DNA of 64,000 nt from a virus. Shown here piece by piece: positions 17,017-24,360 of the stretch; position 1 is the first letter of the stretch; every line of letters begins with the position of its first letter. A model generated the notes under the pieces. It was not told the DNA's origin and did no database searches. It worked only from the letters and a program-made list of their open reading frames with translations. The translations under genes and the position numbers were made by a program. The stretch lies in IMG/VR virus record IMGVR_UViG_3300042502_001732, positions 79,933 to 143,932 of that record. One strand, given 5' to 3'.

Positions 17017-17265
17017 TTACTTTTTAATCTCTAGGATTTCCACCTTCACGATCTTGCGTGAGATTTCGTTGTGGAATACATAATCAGATCCCACATAATA
17101 ATCATCTACAATCTGTTGGATTGATTTATCTACCAGCATTACTAAAAGAACATTAAAGCCAGTAGTGAAGCGATCACCGTCTTCAATTGTGATATTCAGT
17201 GTAACTGTGATATATTCGCGTCTACTACAATCTTCATAAAAAACGCTTGAGTGTTCGTTGGTCAT
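17017..17265 (-). CDS. Paralogue of the protein at 33894 (82 aa)
   Basis: From TVTLNITIEDGDRFTTGFNV to the C-terminal VKVEILEIKK it is almost identical to the 69-residue protein at 33894-34103; this copy has 14 extra residues (EHSSVFYEDCSRRE) near the N-terminus. The DNA is also highly alike, so one is a recent copy. Function unknown. Confidence 0.65.
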   Translation of the reverse strand: MTNEHSSVFYEDCSRREYITVTLNITIEDGDRFTTGFNVLLVMLVDKSIQQIVDDYYVGSDYVFHNEISRKIVKVEILEIKK

Positions 17266-17288
17266 ATTGTTATTGTATCAGAGTTTTA

Positions 17289-17486
17289 TTACCAGTGGGT
17301 GTATTCTTTGATGATACCCTCTTCATTCAGATAGCGAGCACACACATAAGTCTGAACGCAACTATCATCACATGTCTCGAAAACATGAAACTTATCTTGC
17401 AACTCATACACAGCTTCGAGATACAATCTGCATGCTTCTTTTGCAGAGTCTAAGTTAGGATGAACATCATTAGGTGGCATAGTCAT
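17289..17486 (-). CDS. Unknown 65-residue protein
   Basis: Contains CRLYLEAVYELQDKFHVFET; several Cys. Not recognised. Confidence 0.5.
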   Translation of the reverse strand: MTMPPNDVHPNLDSAKEACRLYLEAVYELQDKFHVFETCDDSCVQTYVCARYLNEEGIIKEYTHW

Positions 17487-17508
17487 ACTCTTATTGTATT
17501 AGTGTTCC

Positions 17509-17709
17509 TTAGTCCAATTCGTAGGTATCAACCTCGATGCCGATCTTACTTAGCTCGTGTACAGCGTGATTGCGATACCATTCTTGATTCCAAAGCATCT
17601 CAAGACCTCCTTTTTTGAAGTCGTCTGGAAGAAGAAGGGATGTCATCTCACTAGCTTTGATAAAGTCTTCTTCGCTGTTGAAGGTGATGAAGTATTCCAT
17701 TTCGGTCAT
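17509..17709 (-). CDS. Unknown 66-residue protein
   Basis: MTEMEYFITFNSEEDFIKAS followed by an acidic tail; likely a ferredoxin-like alpha/beta domain. A truncated copy lies at 11488. Preceded by a TACAATAATAAT-ATG leader. Confidence 0.6.
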   Translation of the reverse strand: MTEMEYFITFNSEEDFIKASEMTSLLLPDDFKKGGLEMLWNQEWYRNHAVHELSKIGIEVDTYELD

Positions 17710-17721
17710 ATTATTATTGTA

Positions 17722-17856
17722 TCAGTGTTCCTTGTTTATTTCCTTCTTACCATCCTTACGCACACGCTTATTCTGTATGCGTTTATAGTATTTGCGTAGA
17801 TGCTTCCACCATTGAACGGTCTTGACACCGCCTTTACTCTTTGATGAACTACTCAT
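17722..17856 (-). CDS. 44-residue Ser/Lys-rich basic protein, copy A
   Basis: MSSSSKSKGGVKTVQWWKHL then a strongly basic tail. Close copies occur at 34115-34249 and, with a premature stop, at 35401-35529. The basic tail suggests nucleic-acid binding (inference). Confidence 0.65.
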   Translation of the reverse strand: MSSSSKSKGGVKTVQWWKHLRKYYKRIQNKRVRKDGKKEINKEH

Positions 17857-17872
17857 TTGTTTATTGATAAAA

Positions 17873-18481
17873 TTAACTGACGGTTTGTTGTTCTAGTTGT
17901 TTGAGTTTGTTTTTCAAGCTGTTTAATTTGTTTTCAATCGAGCTGTTTTTATTTTCAACGAGTCGTATCATTGATCTACAGCATTTACAAAACTGATAGT
18001 ATGATGGTTTTGGATTGTTGCCTTGATATTTCAAGGAGTTTTGAATACGATTATGACTGGTGGTTTTGACGCGAATAATCCTTGAACAATCGCATGTGTA
18101 TTCGTATGTGTTTTGTCGTTTGGTTTTGGTAACACTGGTGTCATAGCTGTGGCAACGAATCGGTTCAGCATTGAAAACCTTTATCATAACATATTTCCAT
18201 TCTTTGCCATGACTCTTTACAAAACTACCAAACACCATTCTCTGAATATAATGAGCCATTTCATGAACAACAATCTCATGAAAGGTTTGTTTGTTATGCT
18301 CTGCCAAGTCAAGTTGGAACATCAATTCTCTGATTGATTGATTAAAAGACACAAGACAAGTTCCTGCTGTTGTGCCGTTTCTTTTAAAGATGATGTTGGT
18401 GGGTCTTGGAAAAACCCTGTTAAAGAATTTTTCAGCAATGAGGAAACATTCTTCAACCTTTTGTAGTATGGTGTCTTGCAT
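17873..18481 (-). CDS. SprT-like zinc metalloprotease
   Basis: 202 residues. VVHEMAHYIQRMVFGSFVKSHG (about residues 70-91) contains the HExxH active site and the downstream H typical of SprT/Spartan domains. A Cys pair pattern (YTCDCSR ... YQFCKCCRSM) follows, probably a zinc ribbon, then a coiled-coil tail. SprT-type proteases cut proteins bound or crosslinked to DNA. First gene of its run; a class 3 element lies 10 bases before the ATG with no gene upstream on this strand. Confidence 0.85.
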   Translation of the reverse strand: MQDTILQKVEECFLIAEKFFNRVFPRPTNIIFKRNGTTAGTCLVSFNQSIRELMFQLDLAEHNKQTFHEIVVHEMAHYIQRMVFGSFVKSHGKEWKYVMIKVFNAEPIRCHSYDTSVTKTKRQNTYEYTCDCSRIIRVKTTSHNRIQNSLKYQGNNPKPSYYQFCKCCRSMIRLVENKNSSIENKLNSLKNKLKQLEQQTVS

Positions 18482-18483
18482 GA

Positions 18484-18516
18484 CAACAGTATATTTTAGT
18501 TTTTTATTAGTTTCTT
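18484..18516 (-). promoter_or_regulatory. Class 3 element at the head of a leftward run
   Basis: ACTAATAAAAAACTAAAATATACTG located just before the SprT-like gene and facing away from a rightward gene. Since no leftward gene precedes it, the element is not simply a stop-codon context and is a reasonable promoter candidate. Confidence 0.5.
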
Positions 18517-18585
18517 GAAATCCATCAAACGATGAAATGAATCTACAATCCTTTTATAAAAAAAACAATTTGACTAAATAATACT

Positions 18586-18891
18586 ATGACTACAAAAGAT
18601 CAATATAATTTAGCTAACTTGTATAAGGAATCATACGAAAATGATGACATTTCATTTGATGCTGATTTATCCGATGTTAATTTAACTTACAATGATGAAG
18701 AATCTGCACTTATTGAAAAATATGGCAAATTGGGAGAAAAGCTTGTAAATTACTTTCATGCACTTGAAAATGCACTTAAAAATCCCATGACTAATTTTGC
18801 AACTATTCAACACTTAACGGATAAAATCAATTCCATGCAACATGGTATGCGTATGGTAGATAGTAGAAACAAAGTTGATAGACATTCATAA
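18586..18891 (+). CDS. Unknown 101-residue protein with shared N-terminal leader
   Basis: Isolated rightward gene among leftward ones. The leader TTKDQYNLANLYKESYEND fits the D-x-x-x-L-x-x-LY pattern of the proteins at 2032, 5021 and 5413. The body is helical. TGACTAAATAATACT-ATG upstream resembles the divergent late-promoter form seen before 5021. It may be a virion-packaged or late protein. Confidence 0.6.
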   Translation: MTTKDQYNLANLYKESYENDDISFDADLSDVNLTYNDEESALIEKYGKLGEKLVNYFHALENALKNPMTNFATIQHLTDKINSMQHGMRMVDSRNKVDRHS

Positions 18892-18901
18892 ATTTTTAAA
18901 G

Positions 18902-19117
18902 TTATCCAATTAAGATTGCTTTACAATCGCTTTCTTCCTCCTCTTCAACAATCTCATGGTTGCCATAATACCATTCACTATTTACTCCTAGCTTTATAGA
19001 CTCTTCTCTACATACAGAACACGCATTTACTCCTCCTTCATATCCATTAACAACAACCATTGTTTCTGGATCGTATTCTTGAAGTTTTTCAATTAATTGT
19101 TTGACTTTCATCTTCAA
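18902..19117 (-). CDS. Conserved small phage protein, 71 aa
   Basis: KVKQLIEKLQEYDPETMVVV followed by GYEGG is a pattern widespread in small phage proteins of unknown role. The start could also be the second Met at 19111. Contains a CSVC pair and an acidic EEEEES stretch. Confidence 0.7.
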   Translation of the reverse strand: MKMKVKQLIEKLQEYDPETMVVVNGYEGGVNACSVCREESIKLGVNSEWYYGNHEIVEEEEESDCKAILIG

Positions 19118-19320
19118 TTAAAAAAGAAAGGAAACGATTGTTTGACTAGGGAAAGAGTCAATTCTTCACAGATCAACCATTTGATAAGAACGATTGGGTA
19201 AAAGATGGCATCAATGATTCCCCAGAATAGACTATTGTTGTTTAGGTTATATCCCAGTACACCAACGATGTAAGCCAAGACATAACTATAATTAGAACGG
19301 TAATGATAAGTTTTGTTCAT
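19114..19320 (-). CDS. Small membrane protein, 68 aa
   Basis: Hydrophobic stretches at about residues 12-28 and 30-52; 4-base overlap with the next gene. Unknown function. Confidence 0.55.
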   Translation of the reverse strand: MNKTYHYRSNYSYVLAYIVGVLGYNLNNNSLFWGIIDAIFYPIVLIKWLICEELTLSLVKQSFPFFFN

Positions 19321-19321
19321 A

Positions 19322-19432
19322 TTAAAAAAGATTAATAATTGCTTTAATGATGGTTACGAAAACCATTGTTAAGCACACTCCCATAAAGAGTGTGCAAAGA
19401 ATTAGGATTGGTGTTGAATCAAAGTTTTTCAT
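19322..19432 (-). CDS. 36-residue membrane peptide
   Basis: MKNFDSTPILILCTLFMGVC followed by more hydrophobic residues and INLF-TAA: a single transmembrane helix. Its ATG overlaps the end of the upstream gene. Confidence 0.5.
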   Translation of the reverse strand: MKNFDSTPILILCTLFMGVCLTMVFVTIIKAIINLF

Positions 19433-19682
19433 TTAAAAATGTTTCTATTTCTTCGAAAAATTCACCATCCCATTCACGATTTTTATTGATGGTTTCAAAT
19501 TCATCTGTTAAGTCTTCAGCAAGTTCATAAAGACCACCGTGTCCTTTTTCTTTAATAGTCTTTTCCAACAATTCACTGTGGTCTATTTCATGCGTATGCA
19601 TCGCATGTGCAACAGTGATTGCCGCAACTACTTCATAATGAGTCTCTTGCCAAGATGCAAATCCGTTTGGGAAATTTTTCAT
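19419..19682 (-). CDS. Unknown 87-residue protein
   Basis: Acidic; His-rich middle (AHAMHTHEIDHSE) could bind a metal. Class 3 element upstream (about 19700-19725). Not recognised. Confidence 0.55.
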   Translation of the reverse strand: MKNFPNGFASWQETHYEVVAAITVAHAMHTHEIDHSELLEKTIKEKGHGGLYELAEDLTDEFETINKNREWDGEFFEEIETFLNEKL

Positions 19683-19778
19683 AAATGTAATTTAGATGAG
19701 ATGATTGTATTTTAGTTTTTTATTAGAATTTTTTTATAAAAGATTATGAATCTATTCATAATATGGATAAATAATAAT

Positions 19779-20138
19779 ATGAAATGTTTAATTTGTGAGA
19801 AATCATTAGAGGGAAGACAGAAAAAATTTTGTAGTAGTAAATGTAAAAGTATGTTAGCTAATAATAAATTGCAAAATTATCAAGCACAGCAAACAAGGGG
19901 CAAGATAAGAAAAAAAAAGTTAATCGAAATGAAAGGAGGCTGTTGTGAAAAATGCGGTTATAATAAAAGTTTAGCAGCATTGTCTTTTCATCATTTGAAT
20001 CCAAATCTTAAAAAATTTCATTTAGATATTAGAAATCTTTCCAATAGGAAGTGGGAAATGATTATTGAAGAATTTAATGAATGTGAATTGTTGTGTTTTA
20101 ATTGTCATATGGAATTACATCATGGTTGCGAATGGTAG
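19779..20138 (+). CDS. HNH endonuclease beside an intron-containing tRNA
   Basis: 119 residues from the ATG at 19779 (MKCLICEK); the frame extends upstream but that part looks like leader. Two zinc pairs (CLIC ... CSSKC, and CEKCGY ... CFNCH) frame an HNH core LSFHHLNP ... ELLCFNCHMELHH. It runs toward the 3' end of the intron-bearing tRNA and its stop overlaps the tRNA CCA end. It may act as a homing endonuclease for that locus, although it is not inside the intron. Confidence 0.8.
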   Translation: MKCLICEKSLEGRQKKFCSSKCKSMLANNKLQNYQAQQTRGKIRKKKLIEMKGGCCEKCGYNKSLAALSFHHLNPNLKKFHLDIRNLSNRKWEMIIEEFNECELLCFNCHMELHHGCEW

Positions 20139-20415
20139 GGGTGGAGGGATTCGAACCCCCACTCAATCGATTATGCTTACCACTATAGTTTTCACTACCC
20201 TTTCGGTTTGTGGTCTGGACTATCCCTTAATCTTCAGCATTACCTGTTAAGACTGAACTATTATAGTCTCTGCACGTCTCTCTTTCGAGATTTCGCTCAA
20301 GATTGGCATCAGCATTACCTGTTAAGCGTTCCTTGAATTTAAGTTCTGCTAACTTATTATTTCTAACAAGAAGACCCGTTAAAGTCGACTGCTTTGACCA
20401 TTAAGCTACACCCCT
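20133..20415 (-). tRNA. tRNA(CAT), Met or Ile2, interrupted by a group I intron
   Basis: Exon 1 is 20383-20415 (acceptor AGGGGTG, D-arm, anticodon stem GTCGA and loop CT); exon 2 is 20133-20175 (CATAATCGAT, T-arm, CACCCCT, ACCA). Joined, the loop is CTCATAA, giving anticodon CAT and a perfect 7-bp acceptor stem with encoded CCA. Whether it is elongator Met or lysidine-modified Ile cannot be decided here. Confidence 0.85.
20176..20382 (-). ncRNA. Small (207-base) group I intron in the tRNA anticodon loop
   Basis: Inserted between U33 and C34. The 5' exon GACU pairs with an internal GGGUC (P1, with U-G at the splice site), and the intron ends in G. Core elements resemble group I Q (AATCTTGAGC), R (GTGCAGAGACTA) and S (AAGGGATAGTCC). 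The size is close to the Azoarcus tRNA-Ile(CAT) intron. No ORF inside. A 16-base direct repeat TTAACAGGTAATGCTG occurs twice. Confidence 0.85.
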
Positions 20416-20468
20416 TTATATAAAATTGAACAGCCTTTTATTGACTTGCTTAGGTCAGATTGCCGATA

Positions 20469-20642
20469 TTATCGGAGTCTGTATTGATTTGTTTCGATGT
20501 TGACATCGACAAGATTGCGCTTTTCAAGAGCAAGAATAATGCGCTTGGCGTTCTTATCAAAAGAATGCCATCCATCAATCTTACTGATGAATGCAAACGC
20601 TTCTCTTTGATGTTTGCCCATCTTTTTAATGTTTGTTTCCAT
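20469..20642 (-). CDS. Unknown 57-residue protein
   Basis: METNIKKMGKHQREAFAFIS ... NQYRLR-TAA; looks like a small winged-helix-type domain (KIDGWHSFDKNAKRIILALE). A class 3 element lies about 100 bases upstream, next to a possible 15-residue reading frame. Confidence 0.5.
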   Translation of the reverse strand: METNIKKMGKHQREAFAFISKIDGWHSFDKNAKRIILALEKRNLVDVNIETNQYRLR

Positions 20643-20759
20643 ATTATTGCGTTTTTTGCTGTTATCGGTGAATCATCATCACCGCCGACTAATTTAAGAT
20701 ACCAACAATTTTCACTTTGTCAACATCTTGTCCCATAAGATAATCTAGTTTTTTATTAA

Positions 20760-20948
20760 TTATTCTGAAAACATGCTGTTGTCGTTTTCGTATTCATCGG
20801 AAGAAAAAGTCTTTCTTAAAACTATTTCTGTAATATATTTGTCACACAGATGATTGATATAATCATCAAATTCTTTATCATTCAGAAAACCAACAGCCAC
20901 ATGCCCATTGGCAAGCATAACTTTTTCTATTGGTTTTTTATTATACAT
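20760..20948 (-). CDS. Unknown 62-residue protein
   Basis: MYNKKPIEKVMLANGHVAVG start, acidic end. Stop adjoins a class 3 element at 20738-20760. Not recognised. Confidence 0.5.
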   Translation of the reverse strand: MYNKKPIEKVMLANGHVAVGFLNDKEFDDYINHLCDKYITEIVLRKTFSSDEYENDNSMFSE

Positions 20949-20963
20949 TATATAAACTTTTTA

Positions 20964-21191
20964 TCAAGCGAATTCTACTTCGATTTCGTGTCCTGTTTCT
21001 GATTTGGTTTGTCCATCTAGAACAAGATAGATTGCGGCGTGGTATTTATCTTCATCAATATCATAGAAAAAGTTTAAATCAACAAATTCATTTATTACAT
21101 GCCACTCATCTTCTTCATGAGCGCGTTTAATTGTATACTGACCTTCTTGTGTGTCAAGAATAAGTTCTTGTTCTTTGACAATAAGTTTCAT
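20964..21191 (-). CDS. Unknown 75-residue protein
   Basis: MKLIVKEQELILDTQEGQYT; beta-rich, acidic. Not recognised. Confidence 0.55.
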   Translation of the reverse strand: MKLIVKEQELILDTQEGQYTIKRAHEEDEWHVINEFVDLNFFYDIDEDKYHAAIYLVLDGQTKSETGHEIEVEFA

Positions 21192-21212
21192 TTGTTTCTT
21201 TATTAGATGTGT

Positions 21213-21413
21213 TTAAGAACTTTTCCTACCATTCGAATAGCAACGATGAATTTTACCATCATCACCCGTTTTAAATAAAATCCATTCTCCTTTATTATGT
21301 TTTTGTTTAAGATAGTCTTTAACCCATTTAGGAAAATCTGTAAAACTATCAGCAGTCTTTATTTTATGTTCAAATGGAGTAGCGATAATACAAACATACC
21401 TAGCGGGTTTCAT
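21213..21413 (-). CDS. Unknown 66-residue basic protein
   Basis: MKPARYVCIIATPFEHKIKT and a C-terminal CYSNGRKSS. 4-base overlap with the upstream gene. Confidence 0.5.
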   Translation of the reverse strand: MKPARYVCIIATPFEHKIKTADSFTDFPKWVKDYLKQKHNKGEWILFKTGDDGKIHRCYSNGRKSS

Positions 21414-21673
21414 TTGTTTCTGTATTTACGGAGAAGTTGCTCGTCTGTCATGCGGGTAGTCAAGAATGTCTGGTGGAAAGTGACAGGGATGTTGCCATAC
21501 TCACCATCATCATGGATAAGAGTGTCGCCATTGTAGATATCAAAATCTGCACCCCAATAACTTTCATTAATAACTACTGGTGGGAATCTCTCACCATCAA
21601 TATTTGAGGTGATATTATGCTCAATGACTACTCGTCTTTTAGGATTAAAAAGATTAAAAATATTAAAAAACAT
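21410..21673 (-). CDS. Unknown 87-residue protein
   Basis: The start at 21673 (MFFNIFNLFNPKRR) is chosen because the longer frame from 21748 overlaps the next gene upstream. Contains NESYWGADFDIYNGDTLIHD. Not recognised. Confidence 0.5.
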   Translation of the reverse strand: MFFNIFNLFNPKRRVVIEHNITSNIDGERFPPVVINESYWGADFDIYNGDTLIHDDGEYGNIPVTFHQTFLTTRMTDEQLLRKYRNK

Positions 21674-21677
21674 ATTA

Positions 21678-21854
21678 TTAGTATTGGTTGTTGTGTTTAT
21701 CCATGATAGCGTTGAACCTCTCTTGAAATATATTTGAGGAATCATCAAATAGACTAATATCGGGTTTGAGTGAATTGATTGTTACTTGAGTGAGTTCTGA
21801 AAGATCCCGAATAGTTGCGAGCAATTGCTCAATTGTTTGTTCCACAGTATCCAT
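21678..21854 (-). CDS. Unknown 58-residue helical protein
   Basis: MDTVEQTIEQLLATIRDLSE ... HNNQY-TAA; predicted all helix, coiled-coil-like. Short gap to its neighbour supports it. Confidence 0.5.
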   Translation of the reverse strand: MDTVEQTIEQLLATIRDLSELTQVTINSLKPDISLFDDSSNIFQERFNAIMDKHNNQY

Positions 21855-21871
21855 ATTATTTATTATTAGAT

Positions 21872-21946
21872 TGGTAGGCCGTGATGGAATCGAACCATCG
21901 ACTAAAAATTAGAAATTTCTTGTTATATCCCCTTAACTAACGGCCC
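21872..21946 (-). tRNA. tRNA-Arg(TCT), copy outside the main cluster
   Basis: Acceptor GGGCCGT / ACGGCCT, D-stem GTTA / TAAC, anticodon loop TTTCTAA, T-arm GATGG-TTCGATT-CCATC, encoded ACCA. Confidence 0.88.
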
Positions 21947-21953
21947 AAAATTA

Positions 21954-22172
21954 TTAGAAGTTTTTAAAGTCGTGATCTGGGAAAATCTCTTTGATTTGTT
22001 CATGAAGGAGGCGTTGAAACTGTAGGAACTTATCTGTCAACTCCCAAAGATTATCCTTGCCAAGTTTTTCATAAGCAATATTAACTTCATTGATTAGTTC
22101 ATGACCACAGGAATCAAGAACAGATTCCATGTCTTCAAAGTTTGGTGCAAGTATTTTCATATATTCTTTCAC
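21954..22172 (-). CDS. Unknown 72-residue helical protein
   Basis: MKEYMKILAPNFEDMESVLD; acidic helices, ends FPDHDFKNF. Class 3 element upstream. Confidence 0.55.
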   Translation of the reverse strand: MKEYMKILAPNFEDMESVLDSCGHELINEVNIAYEKLGKDNLWELTDKFLQFQRLLHEQIKEIFPDHDFKNF

Positions 22173-22202
22173 TTGTGTTAGTTTATTTTAGTTTCTTATT
22201 AA

Positions 22203-22682
22203 TCACCAAGATGAAGTATAAAACAATCGTTCTTTATCCCAGTTGGTGTTGTCAATAAGATTAGAAATTTCATCAATTGCTTTTTCAATACGTTCCCAAT
22301 AGTATTCATCAACATCAGTTGATCCAAAAAAGAAACCAGAAACTGGCATCATTTCAGAAGGATCATTTTCTGATTTTGTATTCAGTAATGTTTCCAGCAA
22401 ATCAATTAAAACATCTTTGTCTAGTTCATAATGTGCGCAGTTGTCGATTCCTACTTGAACATGTGTGACAAACCAATTATGAAGCGCATTAAATTTGCGC
22501 CAATAGGCCACCTGATGAAAGATAGTATAATAGTCTTTAAAAGTATCTGGATATGGTTGATCTAATGGCAAAAACTCTACGATTTTTGGATCGTTTGGAT
22601 TGGGTTCCCTGTCGAGTTCGTGCAATTCGTCGATGGTGTGTTTGGTCTTTTTGACCTTAAAGATATACATGTCTAGTCCCAT
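22203..22682 (-). CDS. Conserved phage protein, MGLDMY type, 159 aa
   Basis: Starts MGLDMYIFKVKK and contains YWRKFNALHNWFVTHVQVG and a Cys/His/Tyr segment (DNCAHYEL). This arrangement is widespread in phage proteins of unknown function. Last strong user of the class 3 element on the left side of the genome block. Confidence 0.7.
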   Translation of the reverse strand: MGLDMYIFKVKKTKHTIDELHELDREPNPNDPKIVEFLPLDQPYPDTFKDYYTIFHQVAYWRKFNALHNWFVTHVQVGIDNCAHYELDKDVLIDLLETLLNTKSENDPSEMMPVSGFFFGSTDVDEYYWERIEKAIDEISNLIDNTNWDKERLFYTSSW

Positions 22683-22707
22683 GGCTTTATTCTATTTTAG
22701 TTTTTTA

Positions 22708-22902
22708 TTAGTATCGAAATTCAGTTTCATCAACTGCATCTTTCATTAGTTGTCGAAACAACACACGCCAAGACCTTTCGTTTAGAATTTCCATTCTTTG
22801 TTTATTGATTATTACTTTGCTTTCTTCAAGTTGATCTTTATAAGAAGCTACTTTCTTTTCGAGATATTTGATTCTGTTTTCAGTTTTTTTAGTATCACTC
22901 AT
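22708..22902 (-). CDS. Coiled-coil protein, paralogue of 23287 (64 aa)
   Basis: MSDTKKTENRIKYLEKKVAS and a C-terminal WRVLFRQLMKDAV; the neighbour at 23287 has the same layout (KIKRLQKKI ... WRRNFQKLMKDVV). Class 3 element at 22680-22710 on its 5' side of the next gene. Confidence 0.6.
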   Translation of the reverse strand: MSDTKKTENRIKYLEKKVASYKDQLEESKVIINKQRMEILNERSWRVLFRQLMKDAVDETEFRY

Positions 22903-23095
22903 AAGAAAATGTTTTTACTACTCTGTTTGGATTTTTCATAAGTTTCATAACCATATCTTCTGCGGCTTCCGCTGTCGCCCAAATTCCATAATCAAAATCT
23001 GTAATCCAAAAACAAAGAAACTTAAATTGAATTGCATAGTATATTCTAGCAGTTCGATTGTCTATGCGTTCTACAATTCTATATTGTTCACTCAT
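22895..23095 (-). CDS. YRIVER-family small protein, copy 1
   Basis: 66 residues: YRIVERIDNRTARIYYAIQ then WFTD/WITD and GIWATAEAAEDMV. Four related genes occur at 23609, 36643, 24361 and 35130, the first almost identical. The fold looks like a small beta-sheet plus helix; function unknown. Overlaps its neighbour by 8 bases. Confidence 0.7.
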   Translation of the reverse strand: MSEQYRIVERIDNRTARIYYAIQFKFLCFWITDFDYGIWATAEAAEDMVMKLMKNPNRVVKTFSYE

Positions 23096-23111
23096 TGTTT
23101 TCTAGAGTTCC

Positions 23112-23312
23112 TTACTTCAGCTGTATTGTACTTTCCACAAGTTCTGTCACATACAGAGATGGATTCTTGCCTGTTTCTAGTTTCGTTTCATACCAATCTT
23201 CAGCAACTTCTCGATCATCAAATTCTTGTTCTTTTCGCTCTGAATCAAAAGTCCAAGTGAGAATATACTTTACAACTCTATTGTTTTTAACTTTCGTCAT
23301 AATTTGCTTCAA
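23112..23312 (-). CDS. Unknown 66-residue protein
   Basis: Begins KVKNNRVVKYILTWTFDSER; the fourth/fifth codon Met may be the true start. Similar in layout to the protein at 36453 in the second copy of this gene group. Confidence 0.55.
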   Translation of the reverse strand: MKQIMTKVKNNRVVKYILTWTFDSERKEQEFDDREVAEDWYETKLETGKNPSLYVTELVESTIQLK

Positions 23313-23496
23313 GAGTATCAGTATGAACTACATCCTTCATTAGTTTTTGAAAGTTTCTTCGCCATTCTTGTTCATAATACAGAATGCGTTTTTGCTTATG
23401 TATTTCAGCATTAGCAACCAGTAAATCATCTTTCAAATCGTCTATCTTTTTTTGAAGACGTTTAATTTTTGCTTCGTATTTTTTATCGTCGTTCAT
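23287..23496 (-). CDS. Coiled-coil protein, paralogue of 22708 (69 aa)
   Basis: Long heptad helix followed by WRRNFQKLMKDVV. Overlaps the next gene by about 25 bases. Role unknown. Confidence 0.6.
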   Translation of the reverse strand: MNDDKKYEAKIKRLQKKIDDLKDDLLVANAEIHKQKRILYYEQEWRRNFQKLMKDVVHTDTLEANYDES

Positions 23497-23517
23497 ACCT
23501 AATTATATCAGTGTTCC

Positions 23518-23616
23518 TTAATACCAAAAGTCTTCATCACTAGCCTTATAAATGATGTAGCATACTGCAAACATTGCGAGTGAGCCTAAAATTATTGCTA
23601 TCCACATATCACTCAT
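23518..23616 (-). CDS. 32-residue membrane peptide, copy 1
   Basis: MSDMWIAIILGSLAMFAVCY then IIYKASDEDFWY-TAA: one transmembrane helix and an acidic tail. Paralogue at 24241-24348, which supports both. Confidence 0.6.
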   Translation of the reverse strand: MSDMWIAIILGSLAMFAVCYIIYKASDEDFWY

Positions 23617-23809
23617 AAGAAAATGTTTTTACTACTCTGTTTGGATTTTTCATCAGTTTTATAACCATATCTTCTGCAGCTTCCGCTGTCGCCCAAATTC
23701 CATAATGATACTCTGTAAACCAAAAACAAAAAAACTTAAATTGAATTGCATAGTATATTCTAGCAGTTCGATTGTCTATGCGTTCTACAATTCTATATTG
23801 TTTACTCAT
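23609..23809 (-). CDS. YRIVER-family small protein, copy 2
   Basis: 66 residues, nearly identical to the protein at 22895, and the DNA is also nearly identical, so the duplication is recent. Confidence 0.7.
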   Translation of the reverse strand: MSKQYRIVERIDNRTARIYYAIQFKFFCFWFTEYHYGIWATAEAAEDMVIKLMKNPNRVVKTFSYE

Positions 23810-24212
23810 TATTTTCTCCTTCCACGGCGGCGAGAGCGTCGCAGGCTAATAAGTCAGCTTCAGTACTCACACGACCATCTAGCCTGTAATCTGCCATTAC
23901 AATCCGTAAAGCCTCCGCCAGCCTGTCGCGTTGCTCTGTCACGGCTTCGTGCTTGAGCGCCCACCCTTGAGCGGATGCGGTTGTTGTGCCGTGAGTGCAT
24001 ACGGAGGATGTCCGAGCTTCGTTGCGCTCTTCCAATAGCAACTTCATATTTGGGTGGGACAGATCGAGCATGGACTGCTTCAAGGCATCAAGCTCCTCTG
24101 CCAGCCTGTCGCGCTCCCTTTCGAGTTGGCGGGCAAATTCAAGTGGAATATTGTCGTGCATATCCCACGGATGGTTTTTGTATGCATAGTCTGTCTCTGG
24201 TGTATCACTCAT
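23802..24212 (-). CDS. Ea22/ead-like coiled-coil protein, 136 aa
   Basis: MSDTPETDYAYKNHPWDMHD followed by LERERDRLAEELDALKQSML and LSHPNMKLLLEERNEA. Such MSDTPETD coiled-coil proteins are common phage accessory genes of unknown role. GC content is visibly higher than that of the flanking genes, so it may have been acquired separately. Relatives at 35608 and 35957. Confidence 0.7.
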   Translation of the reverse strand: MSDTPETDYAYKNHPWDMHDNIPLEFARQLERERDRLAEELDALKQSMLDLSHPNMKLLLEERNEARTSSVCTHGTTTASAQGWALKHEAVTEQRDRLAEALRIVMADYRLDGRVSTEADLLACDALAAVEGENNE

Positions 24213-24240
24213 ATTATTATTCTATTATTATTCCTTAATA

Positions 24241-24348
24241 CTAAAGATCGTCATCACTAGCTTTATAGATGATATAGCATACTGCAAATGTTGCCAGAGA
24301 TGCTAAAACTATTATTGCTATCCACATAATGATTATAGCCATACTCAT
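24241..24348 (-). CDS. 35-residue membrane peptide, copy 2
   Basis: MSMAIIIMWIAIIVLASLAT then YIIYKASDDDL-TAG; paralogue of the peptide at 23518. Confidence 0.6.
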   Translation of the reverse strand: MSMAIIIMWIAIIVLASLATFAVCYIIYKASDDDL

Positions 24349-24360
24349 AATTTTAGTTTA

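Noticed and set aside
20460-20738. Rightward 92-codon frame
   Set aside because: Overlaps a leftward 57-residue gene with better context; the rightward frame has no start signal.
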